DNA of 64,000 nt, taken from positions 1-64,000 of the forward strand of contig JAIOTZ010000259.1 of NCBI GenBank assembly GCA_023374045.1, written 5' to 3'. Under the pieces are notes generated by a model, which had not been told where the DNA came from, did not search any database, and saw only the letters and a program-made list of their open reading frames with translations. Shown in pieces: positions 10,362-23,880 of this stretch (position 1 is its first letter; each line of letters starts with the position of its first letter). Both the position numbers and the translations under genes were made by a program. This DNA comes from Limonium bicolor (Eukaryota > Streptophyta > Magnoliopsida > Caryophyllales > Plumbaginaceae).

Positions 10362-13300
10362 GAAGTATCGCTCTGATGACTGAATTACCGAGCTTAGGAA
10401 GTACCGAGCTAGGATTATAGTACTTTGGGTTAAGGGTTGAGTGATAGCGTGAGCGATACTCTAGTTAGGAATTACCAGTGAATACTGGAAGCCTACAATA
10501 TCCTTCCCGCCCTCCACAATCCCTGTTTTATAACTCGGGAAAGAACGCCAGAGAGATGAGAGTTCTCTCTTACTCGGGAATTCTCGATCTGGCCGTTATT
10601 AAACACCTCTATGAGAACGGAGAACCTGTCATACGATAGATTCTGAAAACTAGGAATCCCGGAGACGGTTCCCATCTGAACAATGTTAACCGCATTTAAT
10701 AGCAAAGAATGAAGAATCTTATGTATAGGAGAATAGAATTTTCGACAACCTGGGTCGACATGCCGAGCAGTCGAGAACAACCAGCTTGCAACGCACCAAC
10801 TGTGCAACAGACAAGAAGTGAAGTAATGAAACCCGAGACGAGTGTCTACGGAACCACAATTGTTAAATAATACACCAACGGTATACAACCCGACAAAGGA
10901 ACTACAACGTAGTACCCAAACAAGAGACAAGTCTCAGTAACCACGACAAATGCGTGGAACAGGCTACGAAAAAGATCCAGTACTAAGTAAAAAGGGGTCT
11001 CCAAGGATGGGAAACACCCCAGTTAATGATTATCATGTGAAGACAGTGAGAAGTCACCTAGAGGAATTATTATCAAGACAGTAAGATCAAGTGAGGGCCA
11101 ACAAGGCCACTGATGACAGTGTGGGTAAAAATGATACCGCAACCGGTGTGTGTTTAACCGATAGCCAGTTAGCATGGCGCACTTGCCATGGCAAGTGCTG
11201 CTATAACAGGGCTGTTCGGGAAATTGTTTTAGCAAATACAAAGTACTTAGTGAAGTAACATGAAGTTAAAGGAGATCATCGTAACCGTGAAGGGGCTTAA
11301 CAGCCTAACCAATGTATGTGGGAATAAACCAGTCAGCAAGAAGCTAGACTTGGATAAGGCAAGAAGGCGTTGTGAAACCATGAGATTTTTCTTTCAAACT
11401 CAGATTTATTTCAAACTCTTTTCTTTCAAAACCAAGTTTCTTTCAAACCAATACTTCTTTCTAACCTTCTTTTAAAACCAAACCAGTAAACCCAAGGGTA
11501 GTTGATAAGGATACAACAGTGGATAAACCTTCCCTTGATTAAGTTCGGGAAGCAGGGAATGCATATCATCACAGGACGATATAAGGGAGCTGACAACAGA
11601 ATACTTCACCTAGGCGTGTGACGGACACTACGAGTGTACCAACTGAAATGTGGGACGACCGCACTTCAATAGGAGCATGTGGGCCTGGAAGACCTACTTA
11701 TGGGTTGGTCGGGTAAGTAGCAATGTATCAGCATGGTACCCCACATATGTATACAAGTAGAGTCCGGAACACGGGAGGTAGTCGACTCCATACTACGGTC
11801 AGCAGTATAAGTCAATCAAGAGCTAAGGATTACCAAGAATGGTTAAAGTAAAGGAACTCAATTAAGTTAACGAAACTAAAGGAATTAGTGAATTCATTTC
11901 AAGGAAATGTTTAAGAGTTAGGAGGTGCGAAGTGCACTAACTGTTATGTAAAGACATCGCATATGTCTAAAGAATCTCGAGAGATAAACATGATGGCTGG
12001 AACGGTGACCCAGCCTATACATGACGAGGAAAATGCCTAATGTGGACATATTAATGTGCAACGAGCGGGATGAAACACCCAGAATGAGTACCTACACTAC
12101 CAAGAAATGTCGATATTCACAAAAGAAGATAGTAAACCAAGTTAAGAACGCAAAACAGCGTAGTTAATTAAACATACCAAGGAGTGCAAGCCAGATGTAA
12201 AGGCATGACTTAGCAATACCCAGGAGCAATCCTTGAAGGGTGTTCGCATCAACGATAGTTGAATGAAATAACGTGACTGAAACACAAGGGTTGAAACTAA
12301 CACCCAGTTTAGACATAGGTTGTCAGGAGACGGACTGACAATCCTAAGGGGCATCCCATGAAAGGAAACGTGATGCAACAACCTTGTCATGGAGCCCAAT
12401 ATGATGTCCAAACCATGTAATGTTGTACAGAGAAGTAAATGTGTGTGAACAGCCTACAATGAGCAGAGCTCGAGGCATTAAGACTTATAAGCCACAAGTA
12501 ATACGTGTTAAATACATTTTAATGATTACGAAAGTTTATGTTATACCAGTAAATAGAGCGGGGAACGAACCACTGCTTTATGAGTGGGGATACCTCTCGA
12601 TACTATGAAACCGCTAGAGCGGTAGTTATGTGAACCAAGTTCAAGAAATATGTTAAGGATTGACCATGTTGTCATTGCGAGAGAACAAATAGTTTGGTAG
12701 CATGTGTGTATAAAGTGAAGCACCGAGCTGAATAACGCCGGTTTGTAACTCGAGGGATCGACGCTCAACGAGCGTTCAGTAGTCATCCAAATGAATGACA
12801 AACCATAATATGAACGATGTAAGTATATGTGTGGAAGTTAATGTGACAATAAATACCATGTAAGTTAGTGTTATGCAATGAGTAAGAGCACGGTGCGCAA
12901 TAAGCGACCGTTGTATAAGTATTGTTAAACAATAAGTGATAGCAAACAAACTGGGCAATAAGCCAGTAGTCAGTACTATGTGATAAGAAACACAGTGTAA
13001 ATTCCTATTGCAATCATATAAGAGATTTACTGCCAAGAGTTTACGCCTCTGCACTCTGTATGACTGAGTGTTTTGGTATTGCATTTGTGCAGTAATGATC
13101 GAGTGTGATAACTAGGATTCGGGAAATGTTAATTGTGGTGGAAGTAGAAAGCGGCTTATAACGTCATAGTGACCGATGCATAGGAAATGCAAGGTCGTAC
13201 CAATGAAAGAGAACTTGTACAGAACCAAATGCGGAGGCATGATTAGCAATAAGTAACTGCAGTAACATGGAATACTGGACATCGGTATGAAATATACCTC

Positions 13301-14917
13301 AAGTGGGGGAATAACCAAGAGAGCACTACACACTAGGTAGTAGCTCAACCTCAACCGACAGTAAGTCAGAAGGAATCAAGTCAATCATTGTAAAATACGT
13401 GGCAGTTTACGCAGTAAGTTATTAGAGAAATGGATGGAAAGTTTTGAAACTCTCCGAATTCGCTCACGGTAAGAGATACCACGCGTCGGTTGAGAAACCA
13501 TTATTACCAAGATAAAGGTGATAAATGGGAGATGTACAATACATTAAGATTAACGAATAAGGCAAACTAAGCTCTACAGTTAACAGAGTTGCGCAGCAGA
13601 GGCCAGTGAACCCATGCTTCAGATACCGAATGTGCGTAGTGAATACGAATAAATGGCTAATTATTAATGCTTAGAAGCCTAACAGGCCAGAATCGAAACC
13701 AGTTGAGAGTTAAAGAAAACTCCAATAAGAATTCTTGGCTTAGCCACTAAACCGCCAATATGGTTAAGATCCTCTAACCGGAACACGTTGTATAACAGAC
13801 CGTGTGGAAGATTAAAGCACTTCACGACAGTAGAACATTTTAAACCAATGTTCAGCGGATGATTACGTGGGCGTAATCCCTTTTAAGGGGGGTAGAGCGT
13901 AAAACCGCTTAGTGTGTTTTACCGTACAAGTGTACGTGAACTATATTGTGCATAGCACAAAATGATTTGTTTGGATGATTGGTGCGTGCGTTACATAAAC
14001 ATACGCATTCATTCATGGTTTAATTGTGGTAATTGCGCACAAGAGATGCGAATACCATTGTGATAAGTGTGTTTATTTTGTTAACAGTTGTGTGTGGTAG
14101 TACAAGTATAAGGGAGTAAAGAAACTCCCGGGGAACAAAAACCCCGACAGTGTATAAATGTAAAACCATGTGTTGTATTTTAATAAAATATATGTATATA
14201 TGTAATATAGTGATTCATGAAAGGGGATGAAACCGACATAGAACCTAGTGAGAATAAGATTCCCTAGGTAACTGGATTAAAGTGAATGGAGATAACTGAT
14301 AGACGGAGTTCTATCCTTTGGAGATGTAATGATTATGACTATATTGACAAAAAAAAAGAGAAAATTGGAAATGAGTGTATTATTTGATGCTTGAAAATGA
14401 AGTGGGAGGTGGAACTTGATTTGCATGTGATCAAGGGAAGCCGAGCACAAATTGGGGTGGAAGGATAGTTCAACACTGATGCTGATCACATCAGGGTTGG
14501 ATGATTCTTGAAGCTCCCTTAAGTGGTCACAAATAACCACGCTAAGAAAAGAAGCAAAGAGCATAAGTTGGACTTGGAGTTGTATGGAGTTTTTAAAAAA
14601 GGATTTCCAATTGGTGTTTCCAAAACAGTCGATTAATATTTTAAATAAAGAAATTTCTTATACTTAACCTCGTACAGAATATTGTTGTAGTACTTGCTCA
14701 CGAGCCGAGGACGTATGAGCCTTCGTCTTCGGACCGGTGACATGAGAAGTATATATGTTAAAGATTGAGTGATTGTTTTGATCTCCCAAAGGAATCTACG
14801 GGATCACAGTGTATATAAAAGGTATTTTTGATTGCTATACATGCTAAGACATGTTGGGTGATATGTGTAATAAATATTATTTTGACCTTGAGTCCTAATG
14901 TGGTTGAGTTCTGAAAG

Positions 14918-15140
14918 CTGTTATGTTACCCAAACCTATGTGTCAAAATGTTGTTATGTTACCTAGACCTATGTGTCTAAATGTTGTTATGTTACCCAGA
15001 TCTGAGAGTCTGAGGGTTGTTATATGAGTGTAAATTGTTAGGATACCCGGACCGTTGAGTCCGAGGTTATCATGTAAGTATGTTATGTTATGTATGGATG
15101 TGGATATGTTGCCCGGACCGTTAAGTCCGAGGTTTTCATG
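14918..15140 (+). repeat. Tandem repeats before the polypurine tract of A
   Basis: Three units of about 45 bp contain GTTATGTTACC, then CCTATGTGTC or a variant. Two longer units follow with CCCGGACCGTTGAGTCCGAG or a close variant. They sit 100-330 bp upstream of the 3' LTR. Confidence 0.7.
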
Positions 15141-15236
15141 TAAAGTATGTTATTTATGCAAGTTTTATTTTGCAAGTAATTCCCGTATTCTAATCCAAAT
15201 GATGCGTGGGAAGTGTGAACTTCGAGGACAAAGTTC

Positions 15237-15252
15237 TTTTAAGGGGGGTAGA
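15237..15252 (+). other. Polypurine tract of element A
   Basis: TTTTAAGGGGGGTAGA directly precedes the 3' LTR start TGAAATACCCC. Equivalent tracts precede the 3' LTRs of B (minus strand, 37756-37771) and E (50786-50803). Confidence 0.85.
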
Positions 15253-15253
15253 T

Positions 15254-18200
15254 TGAAATACCCCAAACCTTGATATGTAGTTTAAATATTAAACTATGGT
15301 ATATTTAGGCTGAAAAGTGCCTTAGAAATGATATTAAGTGAATTAAACCATAGTAAAAGCAATAAAGTACCATAAGCACAGTTTGAGCAAAAACATGCTC
15401 TAAGCTTGGAGTGAACTTGGTTGGGACCCAAAGAGCCCACCAAGACTTAATAATATTCAATTATGAATTAATAAGGCTAATTAAGTCCTTAGGGAACATT
15501 GGTGGACAATTAAACCAAACAAAACACAAGAAAACACCTTAAAGTCAATTTAAGCAAATACTTGCTCTAGACTTGGTGTAACCTTGTATAACACCAAAGG
15601 TCAATCTTAGACCTTATAACATGATAATGAACATGTTAAATCAATTACTAAAGAAACCAAGCTTGAAACAAGTTAAAACAAAATGTGCTTTAAGGATTCT
15701 TAAAGCATATTTTTGAAAAATTGTCTTGTAAATGAGTTTTGAGGGCTAGATGACCATCATTACTCTTAATTAATATTTTTACTACTTAGTATCACATAGG
15801 AAGTCTAAATCAAGGGGAAATAAAAAATTTCACGAATATGTGCCTTAGTTTGTGAATAGTAACTAAATTAAGCTAGTTCATAACATAAGTCAACATAAGC
15901 AATTTAATTGGTCAACAAAGACCATAAAACCCCTAAGTACTAAAAGGGGGCTGGTTTTTATTGTGGTGAGTTACCATTTTTACTAGCTTGATAAGTAAAT
16001 AAAGATGAAAACTAAAGTTACTATTTGCTTTTAGCTTAAATATCTCCAAAAGCAAGCTCTCATTTCATTTCTCCTTTCCCACTCATTTCTACCGTCTCCA
16101 ACATTCTTCCTCCTATCTCCATCGGTTTTGCTACAGCAAACCATACCATCTCCATCTTTGAATGCTTGTAACTTCTAGCTCCATGATCCAAATTAAATTT
16201 CAAGACTACCATTCTTCTAGTTAGGCCAAGCTCTACAACTTTGTCTTTTCAAATCTTCAAGAGCTCCATTTTGGTGCCATGGAGATTCACCATTGAAGGA
16301 GCTTGAGCTCATCTTTTCATGCCTTGTCATCCTCCTTTGCTTCAAGGTAAAGAAAATCAAAGAAAAACTCCATTTCCTCTTGATTTTGTGTTGGCCAAAA
16401 ATTCACCATGTAATGGTGTCTTCTTTTGGTTCTTTCATAGCTTTATTCCAAACTTCAATGGACTAGGTGGAGTCCTCTCTTGATATTTAATCAAGTTCCC
16501 TTGCAAATCCAAGGTAAACATCTCTTTTAGTGTTTAAAACACTTATGTTAATCTAGTGTTTATTCATGAGCTTAGGTATAATGCCTAATGCTCAATATCC
16601 TTACTTGTATATTGATTAGAAGTTTGAAAAGCAATCAAAAACACCTTGCCGATTTTTAATCAAGAAGGGCAAGGAAAAACAAGTGAGGAAGTTTTGAAGA
16701 GAAAGAGGTAAATGAACTACCTTAATGAAGTTTTATGTGTCTTAGGAAATTGAGCTTTAAAATGCTTAATAAACTACCTAAAGAGCCAATGGGAAATGAG
16801 CTAGGAAACTATCCAAAAGGTGGACTAAAAGGACATGGGAGCATTGTTGTGTGTATTCGCAGGTTGAAGGCATTTAAATGTGGAAATTCAGTGTTTAAGT
16901 TTAATGCAATTTAAGGGCCTAAGAGCCAAGCAATTTAAGTTTATGCACTATATTGTGATGTAGTGTAGTTTAAAGGTTTAGTTGTGTGTAAAGAGCATCT
17001 CTTGTGAAGATGAATGTCATGGATGGTTAAAGGATGAAAAACAATATGTTTGTGTGTAAGGAATGAGTATTAAGTGATTAAGTGTTCTTGGTTGTCAAAA
17101 GGTGAAAACCTAAGTGTTTGGGTTTGAGAATATACAAGAGAAGCTATGGAAAAATTTAGTTGACAAACAAAGGAGTTTATGAGTTGTAATGAGATTTAAT
17201 GACCAGGAGGTACTAGGAATTCGTTAAGTGTCAAGATGGAGAAAGAAAGTGAAATAAGGTGTTCTTAGTGTTAAGATGCCTTGGGCATAGTCTTGGAGGG
17301 TTTAGAGATCAAATGGGTGTTCATACACACCAAAGTCTATTATGTGAAGTGTAAAGCCTTGTGCAAGTTTTGGTAAACAAAGGAAAAGAATAATGCCTTG
17401 TGAAGGTCTAAGTGTAAACTTGTGGAAATAGAAGGAGTTGTGTAATGGAGGTTTGTGAGAAATATGCTTATGGAGTAGTGGTAGTGTTAGTGAGGTAACA
17501 TTTTGGTTAGTGTGCTGTAGGTATAAAACTAACACTTAGAAACCTAAGGAAAATATTGCAAGTGTTAAGAGATTTTATAAGTAATTGAGTAACAAGTTTG
17601 GTGATGATTTAGAAAGGGTTAGTGCATGATTTAAGGTGTTTAAACATGTGGAAAGTTTAGGAAATGATTGGAGATGAAATAGGGGTTGAAAACTGGTGGA
17701 AAACTGTAAATTTTGACAGTTCTAAGGTGGTCGGGTTTGCAAATCGGTACACAAAACCCGGACCATTGCAAAAACATGACATAAAGTGATTTCAGGGGGT
17801 GGTCTGGGTTTGTAAACCCGGACATTACCCGGACCACATGAAAAATGTAACAGAAAGTGAAATCTGTGGTTGGTCCGGGTTTGTAAACCTGGACATATAC
17901 CCGGACCACATGAAAAATGTAACAGAAAGTGAAATCTGTGGTTGGTCCGGGTTTGTAACCCCAGACACAAACCCGGACCATGCTAATTTTTCAACAGAAT
18001 GTGTTTTTAAGGTGGCTAATGATGGGGAAGTGAATGGTATTGGTTTTAGGAGTTGTTAAGGCCTTGTTTGATGATATTTAAAGGCCATTATAAGTATAAA
18101 ATGTGAGAGTGAATGTGTAGGTTTTGAACTCAAGATCACGGAAGTAAATTAAGTATAACGGGGTGACGGGCTAACTATGGGCGCATTATACGTTAAACAA

Positions 18201-19837
18201 ACATGTTACCCCAATGTTAATGAAAGTAATTGTAATGTTACCAGTTGTTCGAGAATTATTCGAGGAACCTAGGAGGACACAATATAGTGGACCGTGGTGA
18301 CAGGTATGGTTTTCTTGCAACTTGTGTCCTACCGGATTACACCGGCTTGTATGCCAATGTGTTTTTCTGAATGTTTGCCACCTTTTAAGATAAAAACATG
18401 TAATGAGTTTACAGTTGTTTAATTATGTGGCTTGCGTAGTTCCGATACCGTTTAGCTTTAAATATGCGCTAAACTTAACTAACCGACTCTAGGATACATA
18501 ATAGATCGGTATTCGGATTTAACGACCCAAACCAAGGGAACGTTCTAACCACGGCTATGCGTGAGTTAGTTATGTGTTGTTTGTGCGTGTTAGTATGTTC
18601 ACTACCCCTGTGTGTGTCTAACTAGACCTGACCACCTATGTGTGAATTAATGTACTAAGTCCAATAATGAGACTTCTAACAAGTGCTAACCGGGGAGTGA
18701 GGAGTCCGGTAGTTCCGGCCACGCGTGTGAGTATGGGGGTCGTTGTCATGTCAGGTTCGATCCTCTCCGTATGTTATGGTTGTTTTCCATTTGGTTCTCA
18801 ACTTCTCATTAGCTTAACCAAGGCTATTACTGACTCACGTCGGGCCTAGGGTACTATGTTTGTTCGGTGTGCTTGGATTACTATATCCGACACCTTGGTG
18901 TTAAGTTATCCGTTCATTTAACGAGACGGTAACGAGTTATGTAACGAGCTTATCATGAGTTTGGCAACATTCTCTAGGCTCTACAAGTGAACTAATTATG
19001 TTTGGGTCGGTTCCTAAAGAGAACCGTTCCCGTTATATTATATGTTATTGTTGTACTGCAATTCTTATTGCGATGTTATGTTGTACGTACGTTGAAACGT
19101 GAAATGAGTTGTTATGTGGAGTATGTGGATCATGGATATGAATCCCAGTTTATTATAAGACGATTTGGAGAATAACCCGACTCGTGGGTAAGTGTCGTCT
19201 ATTAAGGAAATAGCTCTAATAGAGGAGAAACCCTCTAGGGTTAAGAAACACAATGTGCGATTTATCGAGAATAGATGTGTTGCCTGTTTGTTGAGCCCAT
19301 TGTCGTGGAATGTAATGTGATGTGTGTTTATAGTTTACATGCATGAATTGAATATAATCAACCGCATGCTTAGACGACAATTAGTTGTGCGTGACCCGGT
19401 AGCATGCGGGCTGCGGGATTACCATACCAGCAAAGGTGCTGAGCCCCCTGGGGGCCACCCTTTCTTTCCTATTTCAGGTACATGGAGTTGGAAGCCGTTC
19501 GAGAGTAGGACGGGGTAGTTGTTTGTACATGGGTAGCCATTTAAATTGTGTATGTATTGTAGGTGTAGTAAGACCGAAATTATTATCGGCATTAGTTTTG
19601 TAAATACTCGGTACAGTTGGATTGTATATGTATATTGGTTGTTGTTAATGGAAAGGGATAGTAATGTGTATATGCTCGGGAATCTAGTCCATCAGACTGA
19701 TACAATGTATATGTATTAGCCTTGTTAGCCACGTGGGTGGTTAACGACGTGTAACACCATTGAGTTAAGTAATGTGATGAGTTAAGTTTTCCGCTGCGAC
19801 TGTTGTTACTAGTGATGTTGTTAGTTGGGGTGTTACA
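15254..19837 (+). repeat. 3' LTR of element A (4584 bp)
   Basis: Collinear with 5721-10344 throughout, with scattered point changes and small deletions that make it 40 bp shorter. The dyad array is at 17728-17979 with its first unit slightly decayed. It is followed by the right target copy GTTTT. Confidence 0.92.
17728..17979 (+). repeat. Dyad-symmetric motif array (A, 3' LTR)
   Basis: Counterpart of 8224-8475. Four units remain, but single-base losses in the first and second units weaken their symmetry. Confidence 0.8.
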
Positions 19838-20523
19838 GTTTTATTTCGGTTCATGCTATTTTGTTACTTGTTTATTTTATCTCATTTTATTTCATCGATT
19901 TTACTTGTGTTTCCTTTATTAATACTTGTTTATACTTCGTCTTTATCATTATTATTTTTAGAATTATTTTCATCATTTTATGTACATTTTCACTATTATA
20001 TTCAATACTAGTGTACGTTTTGTCGCTAATTCGATTAAACTCTCCCTCGTCTCCTTATTTTTTTGTTACCCCTATTTTTATCTTATATGCTACTATTCGT
20101 ACATATCTAATTCGATTTCCATTTTACGACATTCACTTGTATTTTTACTTCCATCATACTAGTACTATTTCATTATTTCAAGTACTTATCATTATGCTTT
20201 TTTTTTATTTCATATTTTTATAATGCTTTGTATTTTATTATTTACATTCTATAATTTCATGACTCATACGAAGAAATCAGTTCATTTACTAGATTAAATT
20301 CTTTCATCTTATTGTACATTTACATTGTAAACGCTAGCAATTTTAAGAGTTATTTAGTTTTGTTATACTTGGTTAGTGTCAAAATGATGCAAGTCCTGAC
20401 TATTTCATTTTACTTCGACCAGATGCAAGCCCAGTGACTCTGCTCTAAACAAAGCCCATCCAGTATGGTAAACCCATTGAAAAATCTGCTCACCTTTTCC
20501 TTTCAAAACCCTAGTATTTCGAT

Positions 20524-20530
20524 TATAAAA
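20524..20530 (+). promoter_or_regulatory. Probable TATA box of LTR T
   Basis: TATAAAA in GATTATAAAATGACATCC, about 0.9 kb into the reconstructed LTR and followed by a C-rich leader. This is a plausible start of the U3/R border. No transcription evidence is available. Confidence 0.4.
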
Positions 20531-23049
20531 TGACATCCAAAACCCTACTGTACAGATTATTTTTTTTTAAAAAACGCGAGCCGACAACACGTCTATTTTG
20601 ATCGTCATCAGACTTTTCTATTCTCCTCTTCAAGACGTTAAAAACAATAGAATGGAAACTCTCCTCTGCTCATCGACTGAAGCATGAAAAACATAAATCC
20701 TCTCCATCTTTTCCATCGTCGCCTTCGTCTTCATCTCAAAGCAACTGAAAAACCCTGATTTTAAACCTTTCCTCACCAAAAATCCACCGTTAACGAACAC
20801 TGCACATCAGAAATTTTCTTCCACCAAAATTCACCGCCCACAACCGAGTTTTTTCCTTGTCTGGAAAGCTACCACCAGCGATATTTTCACCAGAAATCTC
20901 CCGGTACCACCGTCGTCCATTTCGTTCTCGATTCCGTTAGGAAAGGTCAAAGATAGCAAACACTTAACCTCATCCGAGACTCTCTTTCCATGAAATCTAC
21001 CATTGTCACAGTCATCAGGTCACTCCATTCGACCCCTCCGAACAGCATTAGTTGGGTCCCGATCAAACTCCCTTCCTTCTTGCTCTTACTGAGCTTCGTT
21101 CAGTGTTAAGTAATTGATACTTAAACCTGCAACACACACGATAGTGCCAGTAAATACAAAATCTATTTGTAGTCTTGGGCGTTAACCGTTCTTTTTTTTA
21201 CTGCTATTTTCTTCTATATGTTGTCAGATGGGTAGATTGGTGTATATAACGGTTTTGTCGGAGTTGTTCGGTGCCAGTTTTACATATTGCTTTTGTTTTA
21301 TTTTCGTTTCTCTACTCTCCTGAATTTTCTCTAACCCTTGCTTACTACTGATTCATCTTTCATTTATCATCTATGTTTGGTTATATACATGCGCTCAAAC
21401 AAACACCCAGCTCCTATGGGCTCCGGGGTTTAGAGAGTAGCATATTGAGAATCTAAGTGTCAATATTGATTTCAGACTACTGGTTGCTATAAACCTTTGA
21501 AGATGCCCAATCTCAGGTCATCCTGAGTGGACTCAACCATTATATTGTTCTGTGCGGTTCAATATCCTTGTGCATCATTGTTTCGTGTTGAAGGATTCCT
21601 CCACTGATTCTCTTGCGTGAGCCACCTCTGAGAAGTTTGCCATTTGTTTGTTATTTTCCTCTACGGTCATTTCAGGTTTCTTGCAGTTTGTTTGAATCAT
21701 CTAACAGACAGAGTGTCTACCCTTGTGCTGGCATTTTGTGGTTAGCCAAGATCCATGACAGTGCAACGGTAAATCTCTAATGTGGTCCCCTGTTATCTAT
21801 ATTATTATCCTTGAACACTAACGTTTCTTGCCTTTCATTTTTGCTTGCCTAGTTAATCTCTAATGTGGTCCCTCACAAAGTTCGAATCTATTTCATCTGT
21901 GCATACTGGTTGTAGCTTGTGTAACTCACCATTACAGGATTTTTCATACCTTTGATGTCCTCTTCGAGAGATGCTTGGTTCGGTTCCAGTGAATGGATTG
22001 GCAATTTTCTGGACTTTGACATTCTCTTCTTGTCTCTCATGTATCAGTTATGATTAAGGACTAACCAGGATCTAATGACTTGTTTTGTGCTTTCATTCTT
22101 TTATTTTCTTTGAGTTACTTGCAGGGAACACCGTCATCTTCATCCTGGTAATTCAACCCGTAACCAAAACATTCGTAGATGTGCTCTAAAAGCATGTTTA
22201 GTAGTGTTGTATACTCTGTATATCGTTGATGCTGGGTATATATATATTTTGTTCTTTGAAGACCAATGTTGCTCACCTTGCGGAACTATTTCCTTTCCCT
22301 GCTAGCTTCAAGCTTGCTGTTGTATTTAAACAATTGTTGCGACCGAATATGTCTTGGATTTTTTTTTCTTTCCGATCCTTGACTTATATACCTTGCACAA
22401 ATAACTTTACCCTTGTTTTGTCAGTTTAGTTATCAAGATGTAAGTAATTAGATTTACAGAAGAGGTTGACATCGATAAATTGGATTTAGGTTGGTAATTT
22501 CGAATTAAGTTCCTTCCTTCGTGTTTTAATTTTTTCTTCTTTTAGACAATAAAATATAAAAAGATAGCAACAGAATTAGAAATTTACTCAATTGGTTAAA
22601 AAGGGGAGAAGGAAACAAGTTTATATACCCGAGACTTTGTGATTTCATGTTAGGTTTACTTGGTTGCTTATTTTCAATCTCGTCATTTTATGATTACTTG
22701 CTACCATGTGCTACATATTGTATAGATAAGCTTGGCAATTGGTGGGTCTAGCCCAATATAGAGGCCTAAGGACATAGGAAGCCCTAGTTAGCCCATAGGT
22801 CCCCCTTTGTAGAAAAGCTTTAGGTTGGGGTATCTTCCATGAATACGGGTCCTAGACACGGCCCTTGTGAGGAATACCCGTTTTTCTTAAAATTTTCCAA
22901 ATCATCCCATAATGTCAGAATAAAATTCACAACCAACAAAAATCAAATTCAAAATCCAAAGTCAAATTTTACTTCAAAATCAGTCAAATTCAAACCCAAA
23001 ATTTTGTCCCACACTTCCTTGCCCTATTTTAGCTCAAATTTTAAGGCCT

Positions 23050-23280
23050 AAATTAGGCCCAATTCAAAAACCAAATATGGCCCAATTCGAGGCCCAATTC
23101 AAGGCCCAAATCAAGGCCCAATTCAAAACCCAATCAAGGCCCAATCTGGCCCATCTTCCAAGAACCAACCTGACCCATCTTCCAAGGCCCAACCCGGCCC
23201 ATCTTCTAAGGCCCAACCTAGCCTATTTTCCATGGTCCAACCCGGCCCGCTTTCAAGGCCCAAACCAGGCCCATTTGCTC
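23050..23280 (+). repeat. GGCCCAA-type degenerate repeats
   Basis: Irregular tandem copies of AAGGCCCAATTC and AAGGCCCAACC. An open frame across them (23077-23343) yields only a repetitive peptide and is not considered a gene. Confidence 0.7.
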
Positions 23281-23299
23281 AAATTTAGCCCCCAACTTC

Positions 23300-23875
23300 A
23301 TTCCATCCCATTTCTTCTCAATTCCAATCCAAAATCGATTTAATTTCAATTCCGATTTCAATCGAATTCAAATCCAATTCCAATAAAAATTCAATCCAAT
23401 TTTAATTCGATTTCAATTCATTCAATTCAAATTCAATTCAAAATTCATTTCAATCCAATTCATTCCAAATCAAATTCAATTCAAATTCAACTCAATTTCC
23501 AAATCAAATCCGATTCCAATTCAACCTCAATCTCAATTCAATTCCAAACTCATTCAAATCCATTTCAATTCAAAACTTAATTTCAATTCAAATTCAAATC
23601 CAAACTCAACTCAATTCCAAACTCACCCCAACCCAAATTCAATTCAAATCCAAATTCAATTCAAATCCAAATCCAAATTCAATTCAAATCCAAATCAATT
23701 CAATTCAAATCCAAATTCAATTCAAATCCAATTCACTTCAAATTCAAATTCAATTCAATTCCAAACTCATTCAAATCCAAATCCATTTCAATTCCAATTC
23801 AAATCAATATTCATTCAATTCCAATTCAACTCCAAGTTCAATTCAATTTCAATTCTATTTCAATCTCTCATACAC
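23300..23875 (+). repeat. Low-complexity AATTCAAATCC tract
   Basis: About 570 bp almost without G, made of permutations of CAATTC, CAAATCC and CAATTT. It is inside LTR T. There is no coding potential. Confidence 0.85.
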
Positions 23876-23880
23876 TCTAA

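Larger units (their letters stand above)
10345..15253 (+). other. Non-coding interior of element A
   Basis: This 4909-bp segment lies between the primer site and the polypurine tract. The longest open frame (145 codons, 10493-10930) is antisense and shows no retroviral or host motif. No DSGA, RT, integrase or zinc-knuckle signature was found in any frame. The sequence just after the primer site resembles the leader of element B in arrangement, and about 14380-14530 is homologous to 49450-49600 in element E. This supports a family of non-coding interiors. Confidence 0.8.
5721..19837 (+). mobile_element. Element A: complete non-coding LTR retrotransposon (LARD-like)
   Basis: Two long direct repeats (5721-10344 and 15254-19837) start TGAAATACCCC and end GGGGTGTTACA. 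The 5-bp target duplication GTTTT is exact (5716-5720, 19838-19842). A tRNA-Met-type primer site follows the left LTR and a polypurine tract precedes the right one. The 4.9-kb interior encodes none of gag, protease, RT or integrase. Size (14.1 kb), 4.6-kb LTRs and an empty interior fit a Large Retrotransposon Derivative. The LTRs differ by scattered substitutions and small indels, so it is not a brand-new insertion. It presumably depended on proteins supplied by a coding relative such as B, which has the same primer site. Confidence 0.9.

Noticed and set aside
10493..10930. 145-codon antisense frame in the interior of A
   Set aside because: It is opposite to the element, has no motif and is within the chance range for a 5-kb non-coding stretch.
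19825..20223. 132-codon frame of hydrophobic residues
   Set aside because: It spans the A/T junction and T-rich LTR sequence; Phe/Ile/Tyr richness follows from T content and no protein family is suggested.
22839..23343. Open frames with repeated AHLPRPN-like peptide
   Set aside because: They translate the GGCCCAA low-complexity repeats in LTR T; there is no domain or start context.
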